Origin: Sphingobium sp. V4
Lineage (GTDB): Bacteria > Pseudomonadota > Alphaproteobacteria > Sphingomonadales > Sphingomonadaceae
Assembly: GCF_029590555.1 (NCBI RefSeq)
Contig: NZ_CP081001.1
Span: 2,108,001 to 2,172,000, forward strand
Length of the DNA: 64,000 nt
Reading direction: 5' to 3'
In this document: positions 16,293 through 24,063 of the stretch, piece after piece
How the letters are laid out: each line of letters opens with the position of its first letter
Numbering within the stretch: the stretch's first letter is position 1
Notes under the pieces: generated by a model
The model's input: only the letters and a program-made list of their open reading frames with translations
Databases searched by the model: none
Told to the model about the DNA's origin: nothing
Position numbers and translations under genes: made by a program

Positions 16293-17817
16293 TCTTCTTA
16301 TTCCGGTCCTTGGCGACCAGCTGACACCCGACATCGCCGCGCTGCGCGATGCCGACAAGGCGGACAGCATCGTGCTGATGATGGAGGTGGCGGACGAAAC
16401 CACCTACGTGCGGCATCACAAGGCGAAGATCGCCTTCCTCCTGTCCGCCATGCGTCATCATGCCGAGGCGCTGCGGGCGCTGGGCTGGACGGTCGACTAT
16501 GTGCGGCTGGACGACCCCGCGAACAGGGGCAGCTTCACCGCCGAGGTCGCCCGTGCGATCGAAAGGCACCGCCCCCACGCCATCCATGTGACCGAGGCGG
16601 GCGAATGGCGGGTGCGCGCCATGCTGGAAGCGTGGGAAGAGTGCTTCGCCATTCCCGTGACCATCCATGAGGATGATCGCTTCCTCTGTTCCCATGCGGA
16701 GTTCGACACATGGGCGGCGGCGCGGCGCCAGTTGCGGATGGAATATTTCTATCGCGACATGCGCCGCAAGACCGGGCTGCTGCTGACCGAGGAAGGCGCG
16801 CCGGAGGGCGGACAATGGAATTATGACGCGGAGAACCGCAAGCCCCCGCCCGCACGCGACCTGCTGATGCCCCGGCCGATCCGCTTCCGACCCGACGCCG
16901 TGACACAGGCGGTGCTGGACATGGTGGCGGTACGCTTCGGCGACCATATCGGCCGGCTCGACCATTTCCATTTCGCGGTGACGCGGGACGAGGCGATACG
17001 ACAGCAAAAGCGCTTCCTGGACGAAGGGCTGCCACGGTTCGGCGACTATCAGGATGCGATGCTGACCGACGAGCCGTTCCTGTGGCATTCGATCCTGTCG
17101 CCCTACCTCAACGCCGGGCTGCTCGACCCGCTGGAACTCTGCCGGGAGGTGGAGGCGCGCTATCGGGCGGGCAAAGTGCCCCTGAACGCGGCAGAGGGCT
17201 TTATCCGGCAGATTATCGGCTGGCGCGAATATGTGCGCGGCATCTATTGGCTTGAGGGGCCGGACTACGCCAAGCGCAATGCCCTGCGGGCGACCCGCAA
17301 CCTGCCGGGCTTCTACTGGACCGGCGAGACGGACATGCACTGCCTGTCACAGGCGATCGGCCAGACCATCGACCATGGCTATGCCCATCATATCCAGCGG
17401 CTGATGATCACCGGCAATTTCGCATTGCTGGCCGGGGTCGACCCGCACCAGGTGCATATCTGGTATCTGGAGGTCTATGCCGACGCCTATGAATGGGTCG
17501 AGCTGCCCAACACGCTGGGCATGAGCCAGTTTGCGGATGGCGGCCTGCTGGCGTCGAAGCCCTATGCGTCGGGCGGCGCCTATATCAACCGCATGTCGGA
17601 CTATTGCGGGGCGTGCCGATATGATGTGAAGCGCCGGGTGGGCGAGGATGCCTGCCCCTTCAACGCGCTTTACTGGGATTTCCTGGCACGCAACGCGGGC
17701 ATGCTCGCGCGCAATCCACGGCTCGCCATGCCCTATCGCAACTGGGACCGGATGACCCAGGAAGACCGCGCCGCCACGCGGGATCAGGCGGCGCGCTTCC
17801 TCGATACGCTCGACTAG
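16279..17817 (+). CDS. Iron-sulfur cryptochrome/photolyase (FeS-BCP, PhrB-like)
   Basis: Cryptochrome/photolyase-related flavoprotein of 512 residues, of the iron-sulfur bacterial class whose characterised members repair (6-4) photoproducts. Signatures include the N-terminal antenna domain opening LIPVLGDQLT and the FAD domain with GFIRQIIGWREYVRG. Four cysteines match the 4Fe-4S ligands: one in TDMHC and three in DYCGACRYDVKRRVGEDACPF. The start is ATG at 16279; a GTG at 16273 also exists. Both lie inside the hairpin at 16256-16292, so translation may be structurally controlled. It ends four bases before the convergent antiporter gene. Confidence 0.92.
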   Translation: MIDGPLLIPVLGDQLTPDIAALRDADKADSIVLMMEVADETTYVRHHKAKIAFLLSAMRHHAEALRALGWTVDYVRLDDPANRGSFTAEVARAIERHRPHAIHVTEAGEWRVRAMLEAWEECFAIPVTIHEDDRFLCSHAEFDTWAAARRQLRMEYFYRDMRRKTGLLLTEEGAPEGGQWNYDAENRKPPPARDLLMPRPIRFRPDAVTQAVLDMVAVRFGDHIGRLDHFHFAVTRDEAIRQQKRFLDEGLPRFGDYQDAMLTDEPFLWHSILSPYLNAGLLDPLELCREVEARYRAGKVPLNAAEGFIRQIIGWREYVRGIYWLEGPDYAKRNALRATRNLPGFYWTGETDMHCLSQAIGQTIDHGYAHHIQRLMITGNFALLAGVDPHQVHIWYLEVYADAYEWVELPNTLGMSQFADGGLLASKPYASGGAYINRMSDYCGACRYDVKRRVGEDACPFNALYWDFLARNAGMLARNPRLAMPYRNWDRMTQEDRAATRDQAARFLDTLD

Positions 17818-17821
17818 ATGG

Positions 17822-19468
17822 TCACGCCACCCCGCACAAAGTGAGCATCCTGGCCGCCAGTTCGCGTTCACCCATCACCACATGGGGAACGCCCAGCGCC
17901 TCCAGATGGGCGACCTCCGCGTCGCTATGGGCGCGGGCGATGACCTGAAGGTCGGCGTTCAGGCGGCGCGCATGATCGTGGATGGCCCCGCCCTCATAGC
18001 CTTCGGGCACCGCGATCAGCAGGTGGCGCGCCTCGCGGATACCCGCCGCGAGCAGATGCCTGTCCTCCAGCGCGTTGCCCTTCACGACCGACAGGCCGGC
18101 CTCTTCGGCTTCGTCCACCCGATCCCCGTCGCCTTCCACGACAACGAAATGGACATGTGTTTCGACAAGGCGCCGGGCGATCAGCTTGCCCACCCGGCCG
18201 TAGCCGACCAGGATGACATGGCCGATGGCAGGCGGCGCCGGACGACCGGAGGGCTGGCCCGCGTCCGCGCCCTCATCCTCCTCCTCCTGCTGGTGCTTGC
18301 GCACGATCATCGAGAAGAGGATGGGATTGAGGAAGATCGACGCCAGCGCGCCGGCCAGGATCAGGTCGCGGGCTTGCGCCGGCAACACCCCCAGCCCCGC
18401 GCCCAGCGACGCCAGGATGAAGGAAAATTCGCCGATCTGGGCGAGGCTCGCCGCGATGGTGAGCGCGGTTACGTTGGGATGGCCGAAGGCGCGGACGATC
18501 CCCCAGGCGGCGATCGACTTGCCGATGACGATGATGAGAATGGTGGCGAGCAGCGGCAGGGGCTGCTCGACCACGATCGCCGGGTTGAAGAGCATTCCGA
18601 CCGACACGAAGAAGAGCACGGCGAAGGCGTCGCGCAATGGCAGCGTCTCTTCAGTCGCGCGACGGCTCAGGGGGGTTTCGCCCAGGATCATGCCGGCGAA
18701 GAAGGCGCCGAGCGCGAAGGACACGTCGAAGGCGGCCGCCGCGCCGAAGGCAACGCCCAGCGCGATGGCGAGGACCGCCAGGCGGAACAGCTCGCGCGAT
18801 CCGGTATGGACGACCCAGTGCAGCGCCCAGGGGATCACGCGGCGGCCCACGATCAGCATCACCGCGACAAAGCCCACCACCTTGAGCAACGTGCCGAGCA
18901 GCGGCCCGATGAGCGCGGACGCACCCGCTCCCTCGGCGCCGTTCATCACGCTGGCAAGCGCGGGGAGCAGCACCAGCGCAAGGACCATCACCAGATCCTC
19001 GACGATCAGCCAGCCGACCGCGATGCGTCCGCGCCGGGTTTCGACCAGGTCGGCGCCCTGCAAGGCGCGCAGCAGGACGACAGTGCTGGCGACGGACAGG
19101 GCAAGGCCGAATACCAGGCCGCCCATGACGGGCCAGCCCATCAGATGGGCAAGGCCCATGCCGAGCAGGGTCGCGACCGCGATCTGGACCAGCGCGCCGG
19201 GAACGGCGATGGCCTTCACCGACAGAAGGTCTTTCAGGGAAAAATGGAGGCCGACCCCGAACATCAGCAGGATGACGCCGATTTCGGCCAGTTCATTGGC
19301 AAGGCCGGCATCGGCGACGAAGCCGGGGGTAAAGGGACCGACCATGATGCCGGCGACGAGATAGCCGACCAGCGGCGAGAGCTTCAGCCGATGGGCGATC
19401 GCGCCCATGATGAAGGCGACGACGAGACCGGCGACGATGGTGCCGATCAGGGGTGTGTGATGGGGCAT
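17822..19468 (-). CDS. ybaL: Kef/YbaL-type monovalent cation:proton antiporter
   Basis: CPA2-family inner-membrane antiporter of 548 residues. About 12 hydrophobic segments occupy residues 5-385, with signatures LSPLVGYLVAGIMVGPFTPGF and LPLRDAFAVLFFVSVGMLFNP. A charged linker follows (EEEDEGADAGQ). The C-terminal RCK/TrkA-N domain (about 420-530) begins HVILVGYGRVGKLIARRL with the nucleotide-binding GYGRVG. These proteins couple K+ or Na+ movement to protons under ligand control. It is convergent with the photolyase gene. ybaL fits better than kefB/kefC because of the N-terminal MPHHTPLIGTIVAGLVVAF and linker, but the ion is not settled. Confidence 0.85.
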   Translation of the reverse strand: MPHHTPLIGTIVAGLVVAFIMGAIAHRLKLSPLVGYLVAGIMVGPFTPGFVADAGLANELAEIGVILLMFGVGLHFSLKDLLSVKAIAVPGALVQIAVATLLGMGLAHLMGWPVMGGLVFGLALSVASTVVLLRALQGADLVETRRGRIAVGWLIVEDLVMVLALVLLPALASVMNGAEGAGASALIGPLLGTLLKVVGFVAVMLIVGRRVIPWALHWVVHTGSRELFRLAVLAIALGVAFGAAAAFDVSFALGAFFAGMILGETPLSRRATEETLPLRDAFAVLFFVSVGMLFNPAIVVEQPLPLLATILIIVIGKSIAAWGIVRAFGHPNVTALTIAASLAQIGEFSFILASLGAGLGVLPAQARDLILAGALASIFLNPILFSMIVRKHQQEEEDEGADAGQPSGRPAPPAIGHVILVGYGRVGKLIARRLVETHVHFVVVEGDGDRVDEAEEAGLSVVKGNALEDRHLLAAGIREARHLLIAVPEGYEGGAIHDHARRLNADLQVIARAHSDAEVAHLEALGVPHVVMGERELAARMLTLCGVA

Positions 19469-19573
19469 TTTTGCCTTTCGATCCGGTGGCCGGCCGTTGG
19501 GGCGTGCGTCCGGCGGGAAATGAGCAGGATATCGGCGCTCTCCCGACCTCCGTCGGTCATGGAGACGTGCTTT

Positions 19574-19699
19574 TCAGTCGACGACGATCATCATCGCGGC
19601 GAGGGCCATAGCGGCGGCGCCAAGGCCCGCCATGACGAGGGGCATGAACCACCAGGGCGGACGAGAGCGACGGCCGCGGCGCAGGCTCTTGCGAGGCAT
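19574..19699 (-). CDS. Small single-TM protein, 41 residues
   Basis: A short frame with GGAG seven bases before its ATG. It encodes a basic N-terminus (PRKSLRRGRRSRPPWW) followed by one hydrophobic segment of about 22 residues ending MMIVVD. The positive-inside layout and ribosome site argue it is real. Function is unknown. It sits downstream of, and in the same direction as, the 128-residue membrane protein at 19754. Confidence 0.5.
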   Translation of the reverse strand: MPRKSLRRGRRSRPPWWFMPLVMAGLGAAAMALAAMMIVVD

Positions 19700-19753
19700 G
19701 GGATGACTCCTCTTGCGACCAGGTGCCCGCGCGTGACGGGCGGGTTCGATCCG

Positions 19754-20140
19754 TCAGAAGGAGGCGGGCGGCGCCCTGGCAAGATGCGCGCGCACGAGCG
19801 GCGGGCGCGGGAGGCGGGGGGCCGCCGGCGGGGCGGACAAGGCGGGCAGAAACCGCCAGACGCCCACGATCGCCATGATCGCCAGTCCCAGGATCGCCAC
19901 CGGCGGCCACCCGTCGCCATCCGGGCGGATGGGCGGGACCGCCTGCGCGGCGGATGGAGCGCGGGCCTTGAGCACCACGTCGCTGGTCGCGGGATTGAAA
20001 GCGGAGCCGGTGGCGCGGCTGAGCGGCGGACCGAGCGGCGCGAGAGCCGACAGCAACGTGACGGCGATGAGGGTCCACAGGGCGGCCAGAATTGCGGCGC
20101 GGGGGATCGCGCCCCTTCCCTTCCGCCTTTTCCTGCCCAT
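19754..20140 (-). CDS. Small two-TM membrane protein, function unknown
   Basis: About 128 residues. A very basic start (GRKRRKGRGAIPR) precedes a hydrophobic segment (AAILAALWTLIAVTLLSAL). A middle loop contains proline, and a second hydrophobic segment follows (VAILGLAIMAIVGVWRFL), then a proline/arginine-rich tail. The hydrophobic pattern is in this frame only, which is the main support. Starts at 20149 and 20140 are both possible; the latter puts GGCGAG nine bases upstream. No family recognised. Confidence 0.45.
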   Translation of the reverse strand: MGRKRRKGRGAIPRAAILAALWTLIAVTLLSALAPLGPPLSRATGSAFNPATSDVVLKARAPSAAQAVPPIRPDGDGWPPVAILGLAIMAIVGVWRFLPALSAPPAAPRLPRPPLVRAHLARAPPASF

Positions 20141-20229
20141 ATGCTGCATCTCGCCGCCAAATCCCTTGGTTCCACAGGAGATAGGGGCGGACGGGCGTGA
20201 AAACCAGTGCCGAAACCGACCCGCATCGG

Positions 20230-20258
20230 TTGACAGGTGCGAGTCATTCCACTAACGG
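20230..20258 (+). promoter_or_regulatory. Possible promoter for rplU-rpmA
   Basis: TTGACA at 20230-20235 is followed after 17 bases by TAACGG, about 80 bases before the rplU start. The -35 is perfect but the -10 is weak. Between it and rplU is a small hairpin (ATCTGC-GTAAA-GCAGAT). Confidence 0.4.
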
Positions 20259-20336
20259 GCCACATTCCCGCGCGGGTCGACAGGATTTGTCCTCGAAGAT
20301 CTGCGTAAAGCAGATTTGAACGAGAAGAGACAAGCC

Positions 20337-20636
20337 ATGTTCGCTATCGTGCGCACGGGCGGCAAGCAGTATCGCGTCGCCGCCGGAGACAAGATCGTCG
20401 TTGAAAAGCTGGCTGGCGAAGCCGGCGACAAGGTCACGCTGGACGACGTCCTGCTGGCCGGTGAAGGCGGCGACCTGAAGGACGCTGCCAAGCTGACCGT
20501 CGCGGCGGAAATCATCGCGCAGGCGAAGGGCGAGAAGGTCATCGTCTTCAAGAAGCGCCGCCGCCACAATTATCGCCGCAAGAACGGCCACCGCCAGAAC
20601 CACACGATCCTGAAGATCGTGTCGATCGGCGCCTGA
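20337..20636 (+). CDS. rplU: 50S ribosomal protein L21
   Basis: Ribosomal protein L21 of 99 residues. It opens [20 protein letters not shown], carries the family signature [19 protein letters not shown] near the C-terminus, and has normal length. The start at 20337 follows GAGAAGAGACAAGCC. It forms the usual two-gene unit with rpmA, 32 bases downstream. Confidence 0.97.
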   Translation: MFAIVRTGGKQYRVAAGDKIVVEKLAGEAGDKVTLDDVLLAGEGGDLKDAAKLTVAAEIIAQAKGEKVIVFKKRRRHNYRRKNGHRQNHTILKIVSIGA

Positions 20637-20668
20637 GCCACTAGCTGAAGATTCGAGGAGTTTAGGTC

Positions 20669-20938
20669 ATGGCACATAAGAAAGCTGGCGGTTCGTCGCG
20701 CAACGGTCGCGATTCCGAGTCGAAGCGCCTTGGCGTCAAGAAGTTCGGCGGTCAGGACGTGATCGGCGGCAACATCATCATTCGCCAGCGCGGCACCCGC
20801 GTGTATCCGGGTCGCAATGTCGGCATGGGCAAGGATCACACCCTCTTCGCCCTCGGCGAAGGCAAGGTGGTATTCCACACCGGCAAGCTCGGCCGCAAAT
20901 ATGTGTCGGTAGACGCAATGGCCGAAGCGGCAGAATAA
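20669..20938 (+). CDS. rpmA: 50S ribosomal protein L27
   Basis: Ribosomal protein L27 of 89 residues; the N-terminus reaches the peptidyl transferase centre. It opens [20 protein letters not shown] and has the [13 protein letters not shown] signature. AGGAG lies about 11 bases upstream. The N-terminus has no Firmicute-type cleavable extension. It ends before a terminator at 21026. Confidence 0.97.
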   Translation: MAHKKAGGSSRNGRDSESKRLGVKKFGGQDVIGGNIIIRQRGTRVYPGRNVGMGKDHTLFALGEGKVVFHTGKLGRKYVSVDAMAEAAE

Positions 20939-21025
20939 CGGACGACTGATGACGGGTCGTCCTTCGATAGGGGCGATCCTCCCGGCGTTCGGACCTTCCG
21001 TCTGATGCCGGTGTCCGAGGGAACA

Positions 21026-21060
21026 AGGGGCGCTCCTCACCTATGAGGGGCGCCCCTTTT
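21026..21060 (+). terminator. Rho-independent terminator after rpmA
   Basis: AGGGGCGCTCCTCA and TGAGGGGCGCCCCT form a long stem (one wobble) with loop CCTA, followed by TTTT. The following 150 bases up to the acetyltransferase show nothing coding. Confidence 0.85.
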
Positions 21061-21211
21061 CCGTTGGGCGAAATCTCCCTCAAAAATCCCTCAAGTCTTT
21101 GGAACTCAACGCCTTCTCGCGCGTCCTGCGGGCGGGGAATCATCCAGAGGCAAGTCGTCGTCAAGCCGTCATCATTGGCGGTTAACGGCGCGCAGAAGAG
21201 GAGAGACGAGA

Positions 21212-21784
21212 ATGTTCGCCCGTACCCCCCGCCTGCTGCTGCGTCCCGGCTGGATGGAAGACGCGCAGGCCCTGGCCCTGGCCATCAACGACCCGGCGGT
21301 CGCGCGCAACCTGACGCGCGTCCCCAGCCCCTATGGGCCGGACGACGCCGAAGCCTTCCTGGCGCTGCCGCAACATCCGCGCCTGCCCCGACTGCTCGCC
21401 TTCACACGCACCCAGGGCGCGCCGCGCCTGGTCGGTGGATGCGGAGTCCATCTGGACGAGCAGGGCGCGCCCGAACTGGGTTACTGGATCGCCCGCCCCT
21501 ATTGGGGGCTGGGGTTCGCGACCGAGGCCGCGCGCGCGGTGCTGGACATGGCGCGGGCGAACGGCATCCGCGACATAAAGGCCGGGCATTTCATCGACAA
21601 TCCCGCGTCGGGCAACGTCCTGCGCAAGCTGGGCTTCCACTTCGCGGGACGAATCGAGAAACGCTACAGCCTGGGCCGCGACGCACTGGTCGATTGCCTG
21701 ATGTTCGACGAAGGCGAAGGCGGGCGAATGAGCGCCGATCCCGCAATGGATCTCTATGGGGATGCGTTGCCGGTGGCGGCTTGA
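21212..21784 (+). CDS. GNAT family N-acetyltransferase (RimJ/RimL-like)
   Basis: Acetyl-CoA-dependent acetyltransferase of 190 residues. It opens TPRLLLRPGWMEDAQALALAIN, typical of the RimJ/RimL-like Acetyltransf_3 group. The core motif is ELGYWIARPYWGLGFATEAARAVLDMA (about 90-117). The late NPASGNVLRKLGFHF segment forms the conserved beta-bulge region. AGAGGAGAG lies just upstream of the ATG. The acceptor is unknown. It is convergent with a second, unrelated-looking GNAT at 21861. Confidence 0.88.
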   Translation: MFARTPRLLLRPGWMEDAQALALAINDPAVARNLTRVPSPYGPDDAEAFLALPQHPRLPRLLAFTRTQGAPRLVGGCGVHLDEQGAPELGYWIARPYWGLGFATEAARAVLDMARANGIRDIKAGHFIDNPASGNVLRKLGFHFAGRIEKRYSLGRDALVDCLMFDEGEGGRMSADPAMDLYGDALPVAA

Positions 21785-21805
21785 GCGCGACACCCTATCG
21801 ATGAT

Positions 21806-21833
21806 CGTCCTTCCCGCCATCGCGGGAAGGACG
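21806..21833. terminator. Hairpin between convergent acetyltransferase genes
   Basis: CGTCCTTCCCGC and GCGGGAAGGACG form a perfect 12-bp stem with loop CATC. It lacks a T-run on either side. The position between two convergent stops suggests a bidirectional transcript end. Confidence 0.45.
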
Positions 21834-21860
21834 GCGTGACAATATGTCGCGACGATCCCC

Positions 21861-22397
21861 TTAGCGGGGAGGATGTTTGGGGCGGTCGAACACCCGTGTC
21901 GGCCTGCCCGCAAGTTCCGTATCGACCAGCGCATGGAAACCCAGCTTTTCCGCGACCTTGATGGACGCCAGATTGTCCGGGTCGATGATGCAGCGGAGCG
22001 AGGGCGCATCGAGATGGGCGTCCGCCCAGTCGAGAACGGCGTGCATCGCTTCAGTGGCGATGCCCCGGCCCCAGGCCTCTGGCGCCAGCACCCAGCCCGC
22101 CTCCGGCACGCCTTCCAGTTCGGGCAGGCCGCGTTCGGCGCTGAGCAGGCCGGCCTCCCCCAGGAAAGCGCCGCTGTCCCGCTCCTCGATCACCCACATG
22201 CCATAGCCCAGCATGGACCACATGCCGGCATAGCGCAGCAGGCGGAACCACACCGCCTGCGCGTCCTGCGTCACGCCGCCGATATGGCGCACCACGTCGG
22301 CGTCCCCCCATAATTTGCGGCAGGCGACATAATCCTCCACCCGATGCGGGCGGAGGATCAGGCGGATGGTTTCCAATGTCGGAGCGTCAGTCGTCAC
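21861..22397 (-). CDS. GNAT family N-acetyltransferase
   Basis: Acetyltransferase of 178 residues. It opens TLETIRLILRPHRVEDYVACRKLWGDADVVRHIGG and has the acetyl-CoA motif AGWVLAPEAWGRGIATEAMHAVLDWA (about 95-120), then DNLASIKVAEKLGFH. The start is assigned to GTG at 22397 because GAGG lies five to six bases upstream; an ATG at 22466 would lie in the adjacent repeat. The closest type is RimJ/RimL-like; the substrate is unknown. Confidence 0.85.
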   Translation of the reverse strand: MTTDAPTLETIRLILRPHRVEDYVACRKLWGDADVVRHIGGVTQDAQAVWFRLLRYAGMWSMLGYGMWVIEERDSGAFLGEAGLLSAERGLPELEGVPEAGWVLAPEAWGRGIATEAMHAVLDWADAHLDAPSLRCIIDPDNLASIKVAEKLGFHALVDTELAGRPTRVFDRPKHPPR

Positions 22398-22422
22398 TTT
22401 ATCCTCGCGGCGACCACTATAT

Positions 22423-22446
22423 CCGTTCGGGCCGGGCCTGTCGAAG
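22423..22446. repeat. Single arm of dispersed CCGTTCGGGC..TCGAAG repeat
   Basis: CCGTTCGGGCCGGGCCTGTCGAAG matches the arms found at 63337-63416 and is related to those at 39490-39523 and 45331-45410. Only one arm is seen here. Confidence 0.6.
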
Positions 22447-22509
22447 CCCTGCCCTGCCCGACGCAAGAAAAATCCTGCGCGACGGCCGTCAAGGCAGGCC
22501 TATCGCCCT

Positions 22510-23361
22510 TCAGGCGACCGAGGGCAAGGCGGCGGGCGGCCGCGCATCGGCATAGGGCGTATCGGCCAGAGCGATCAACGCGCGATCATCGACCCGCCAG
22601 GGATGGAAGCCGGGCAGGAAATAGCCGAGCCACGGACGCGCCACGCGACGCAATATGCCCGGCCGCACCAGCGCGTAATGGAGCAGCCCGCCCCAGGCGC
22701 GCCGTCCGGTGATGCCGTCCTGCCGCAGCAATTCCATCATCCCGCGGGCGCGATGATGGAGAAAATTCCTGGTTACGACCAGCATCATCAGCGACTTGAC
22801 CCACCAGCGCCGGAAGCGCGTCCAGTCGCGCGTGGCGTGCATCCAGGTATCGCAGGCGACGCCCTTATGCTCGATCTCCTCGATGGCGTGCCATCGCCAC
22901 AACGCGGCGATCTCCGGGTCGGCGCCGTCCAGATGGCGCGGGTCGCTCAGCAGTTCATGGGCGAGGATGGCGGTGAAATGCTCCAGTGCCATGGTCGCCG
23001 CCAGGCTGTCGATCGGGGGACGCCGCTTCGCCATGTCCAGCACCAGGGTCACGTCGGCGTCGAGGCGCGACACGTCATAGCCATGATCCGTCACCTGCCG
23101 GTTGAAGGCGAGATGCTCGCGGCTATGGACGACTTCCTGGCGGATGAAGGCGGCGATCTCGCCCGCCAGCCGGTCCGGCACGCCGTCGCGGAAGGCTCGG
23201 ACGCTATCGATGAAATAGGCTTCGCCGCGCGGGAAGGTGATCGACAGGGCGTTGAAGAAAGCCGTGGCGATCGGATCGCCATTCAGCCAATGTCGGGATG
23301 CGGCGCGATCCCGCCCGAAGCGGCGATCACGCGGGGTAATGGTGAGTTCGGTCGGGGTCAT
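22510..23361 (-). CDS. PF10118-type predicted metal-dependent hydrolase
   Basis: Protein of 283 residues matching the predicted metal-dependent hydrolase family PF10118. It has Glu/His pairs expected of a helical metal site: IRQEVVHSREH (about 75-85), ALEHFTAILAHELL (about 124-137) and HAIEEIEHKGVACD (about 158-171). The reaction is unknown in the family, whose members often sit with lipid or detoxification genes. It is divergent from a TetR regulator across 54 bases holding two related palindromes, so it is very likely that regulator's target. Confidence 0.82.
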   Translation of the reverse strand: MTPTELTITPRDRRFGRDRAASRHWLNGDPIATAFFNALSITFPRGEAYFIDSVRAFRDGVPDRLAGEIAAFIRQEVVHSREHLAFNRQVTDHGYDVSRLDADVTLVLDMAKRRPPIDSLAATMALEHFTAILAHELLSDPRHLDGADPEIAALWRWHAIEEIEHKGVACDTWMHATRDWTRFRRWWVKSLMMLVVTRNFLHHRARGMMELLRQDGITGRRAWGGLLHYALVRPGILRRVARPWLGYFLPGFHPWRVDDRALIALADTPYADARPPAALPSVA

Positions 23362-23382
23362 GGGGACGCCTCCGTTGCTTAC

Positions 23383-23421
23383 TTACACTGATGTAAATAT
23401 GGACAACTGACATAGATGTCA
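23383..23421. promoter_or_regulatory. Two related 14-bp palindromic operators
   Basis: TTACACTGATGTAA (23383-23396) and TGACATAGATGTCA (23408-23421) fit one consensus, TKACAYWGATGTMA, with centres 25 bases apart. They lie between the PF10118 gene and the tetR gene, and the second overlaps the tetR ATG. Likely binding sites for the TetR protein. Confidence 0.7.
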
Positions 23422-24033
23422 ATAAAGCGCGCACGCCTCAGCCCCGATGAAAGCCGCCTCGTCGCCGTCGAGGCGGCGCGCGACCTGCTGATCGAGGCGG
23501 GGCCGCAGGCAGTGACGCTGAAGGCCGTGGCCGGCCGGGTCGGGCGGACCCACGCCAACCTGCTGCATCATTTCGGATCGGCCGCGGGATTGCAGAAGGC
23601 GCTGGCCGCGCATCTGGCCGATACCATCACCACCAAGATCGGCGAGGCGGTGGATGCGGCGCGGCGCGGCGAACTGGCGCCGCGCATCATCGTCGACATG
23701 ACATTCGACGCGTTCGACCGCGAGGGCGCGGGCGCGCTGGCAAGCTGGATGCTCGCGTCGGGCAATGAGGATGCGCTGGACCCGGTGGTGGACGCGATCC
23801 ACCGGCTGGTCGACAAGCTGGCGGCAAGCGCCCTCAGCCCGAACATGGCCGAGCTGATCCGGGAGAACACGCTGATGCTGGTGCTGCTGGCGCTGGGCGA
23901 TTCGCAGCTGGGGGGCGCCATGGCAGGGGCGCTTTGCCTGCCGCGCGAAAAGGCCCGCGAGATCGCAACCCGCAGCCTGACATTCGCGTTGATGCAGGAA
24001 GCCGCGACGATTGCCGCGCAGGCCAAGGTTTAA
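23416..24033 (+). CDS. TetR-family transcriptional regulator
   Basis: DNA-binding repressor of 205 residues. The N-terminal helix-turn-helix lies at about 15-60 (AVEAARDLLIEAGPQAVTLKAVAGRVGRTHANLLHHFGSAAGLQKALAAHL). The C-terminal ligand domain is of the ordinary variable kind. The ATG overlaps one of the two palindromic operators and has no clear Shine-Dalgarno, so the message may be nearly leaderless; a later start would cut the HTH. Autorepression and control of the divergent hydrolase are inferred from the sites. Confidence 0.88.
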   Translation: MSIKRARLSPDESRLVAVEAARDLLIEAGPQAVTLKAVAGRVGRTHANLLHHFGSAAGLQKALAAHLADTITTKIGEAVDAARRGELAPRIIVDMTFDAFDREGAGALASWMLASGNEDALDPVVDAIHRLVDKLAASALSPNMAELIRENTLMLVLLALGDSQLGGAMAGALCLPREKAREIATRSLTFALMQEAATIAAQAKV

Positions 24034-24063
24034 CTTTTCGCGATTAGGCGTTATGGGCGCGCC

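Noticed and set aside
14455..17340. 961-codon minus-strand frame across the helicase and photolyase
   Set aside because: Opposite strand to two genes with complete catalytic motifs. It contains no recognisable domain and arises from high GC third positions.
17882..20200. 772-codon plus-strand frame opposite the Kef/YbaL gene
   Set aside because: Shadow rich in Asp, Arg, Gln and His with no motif. The minus strand has TM segments and a nucleotide-binding GYGRVG.
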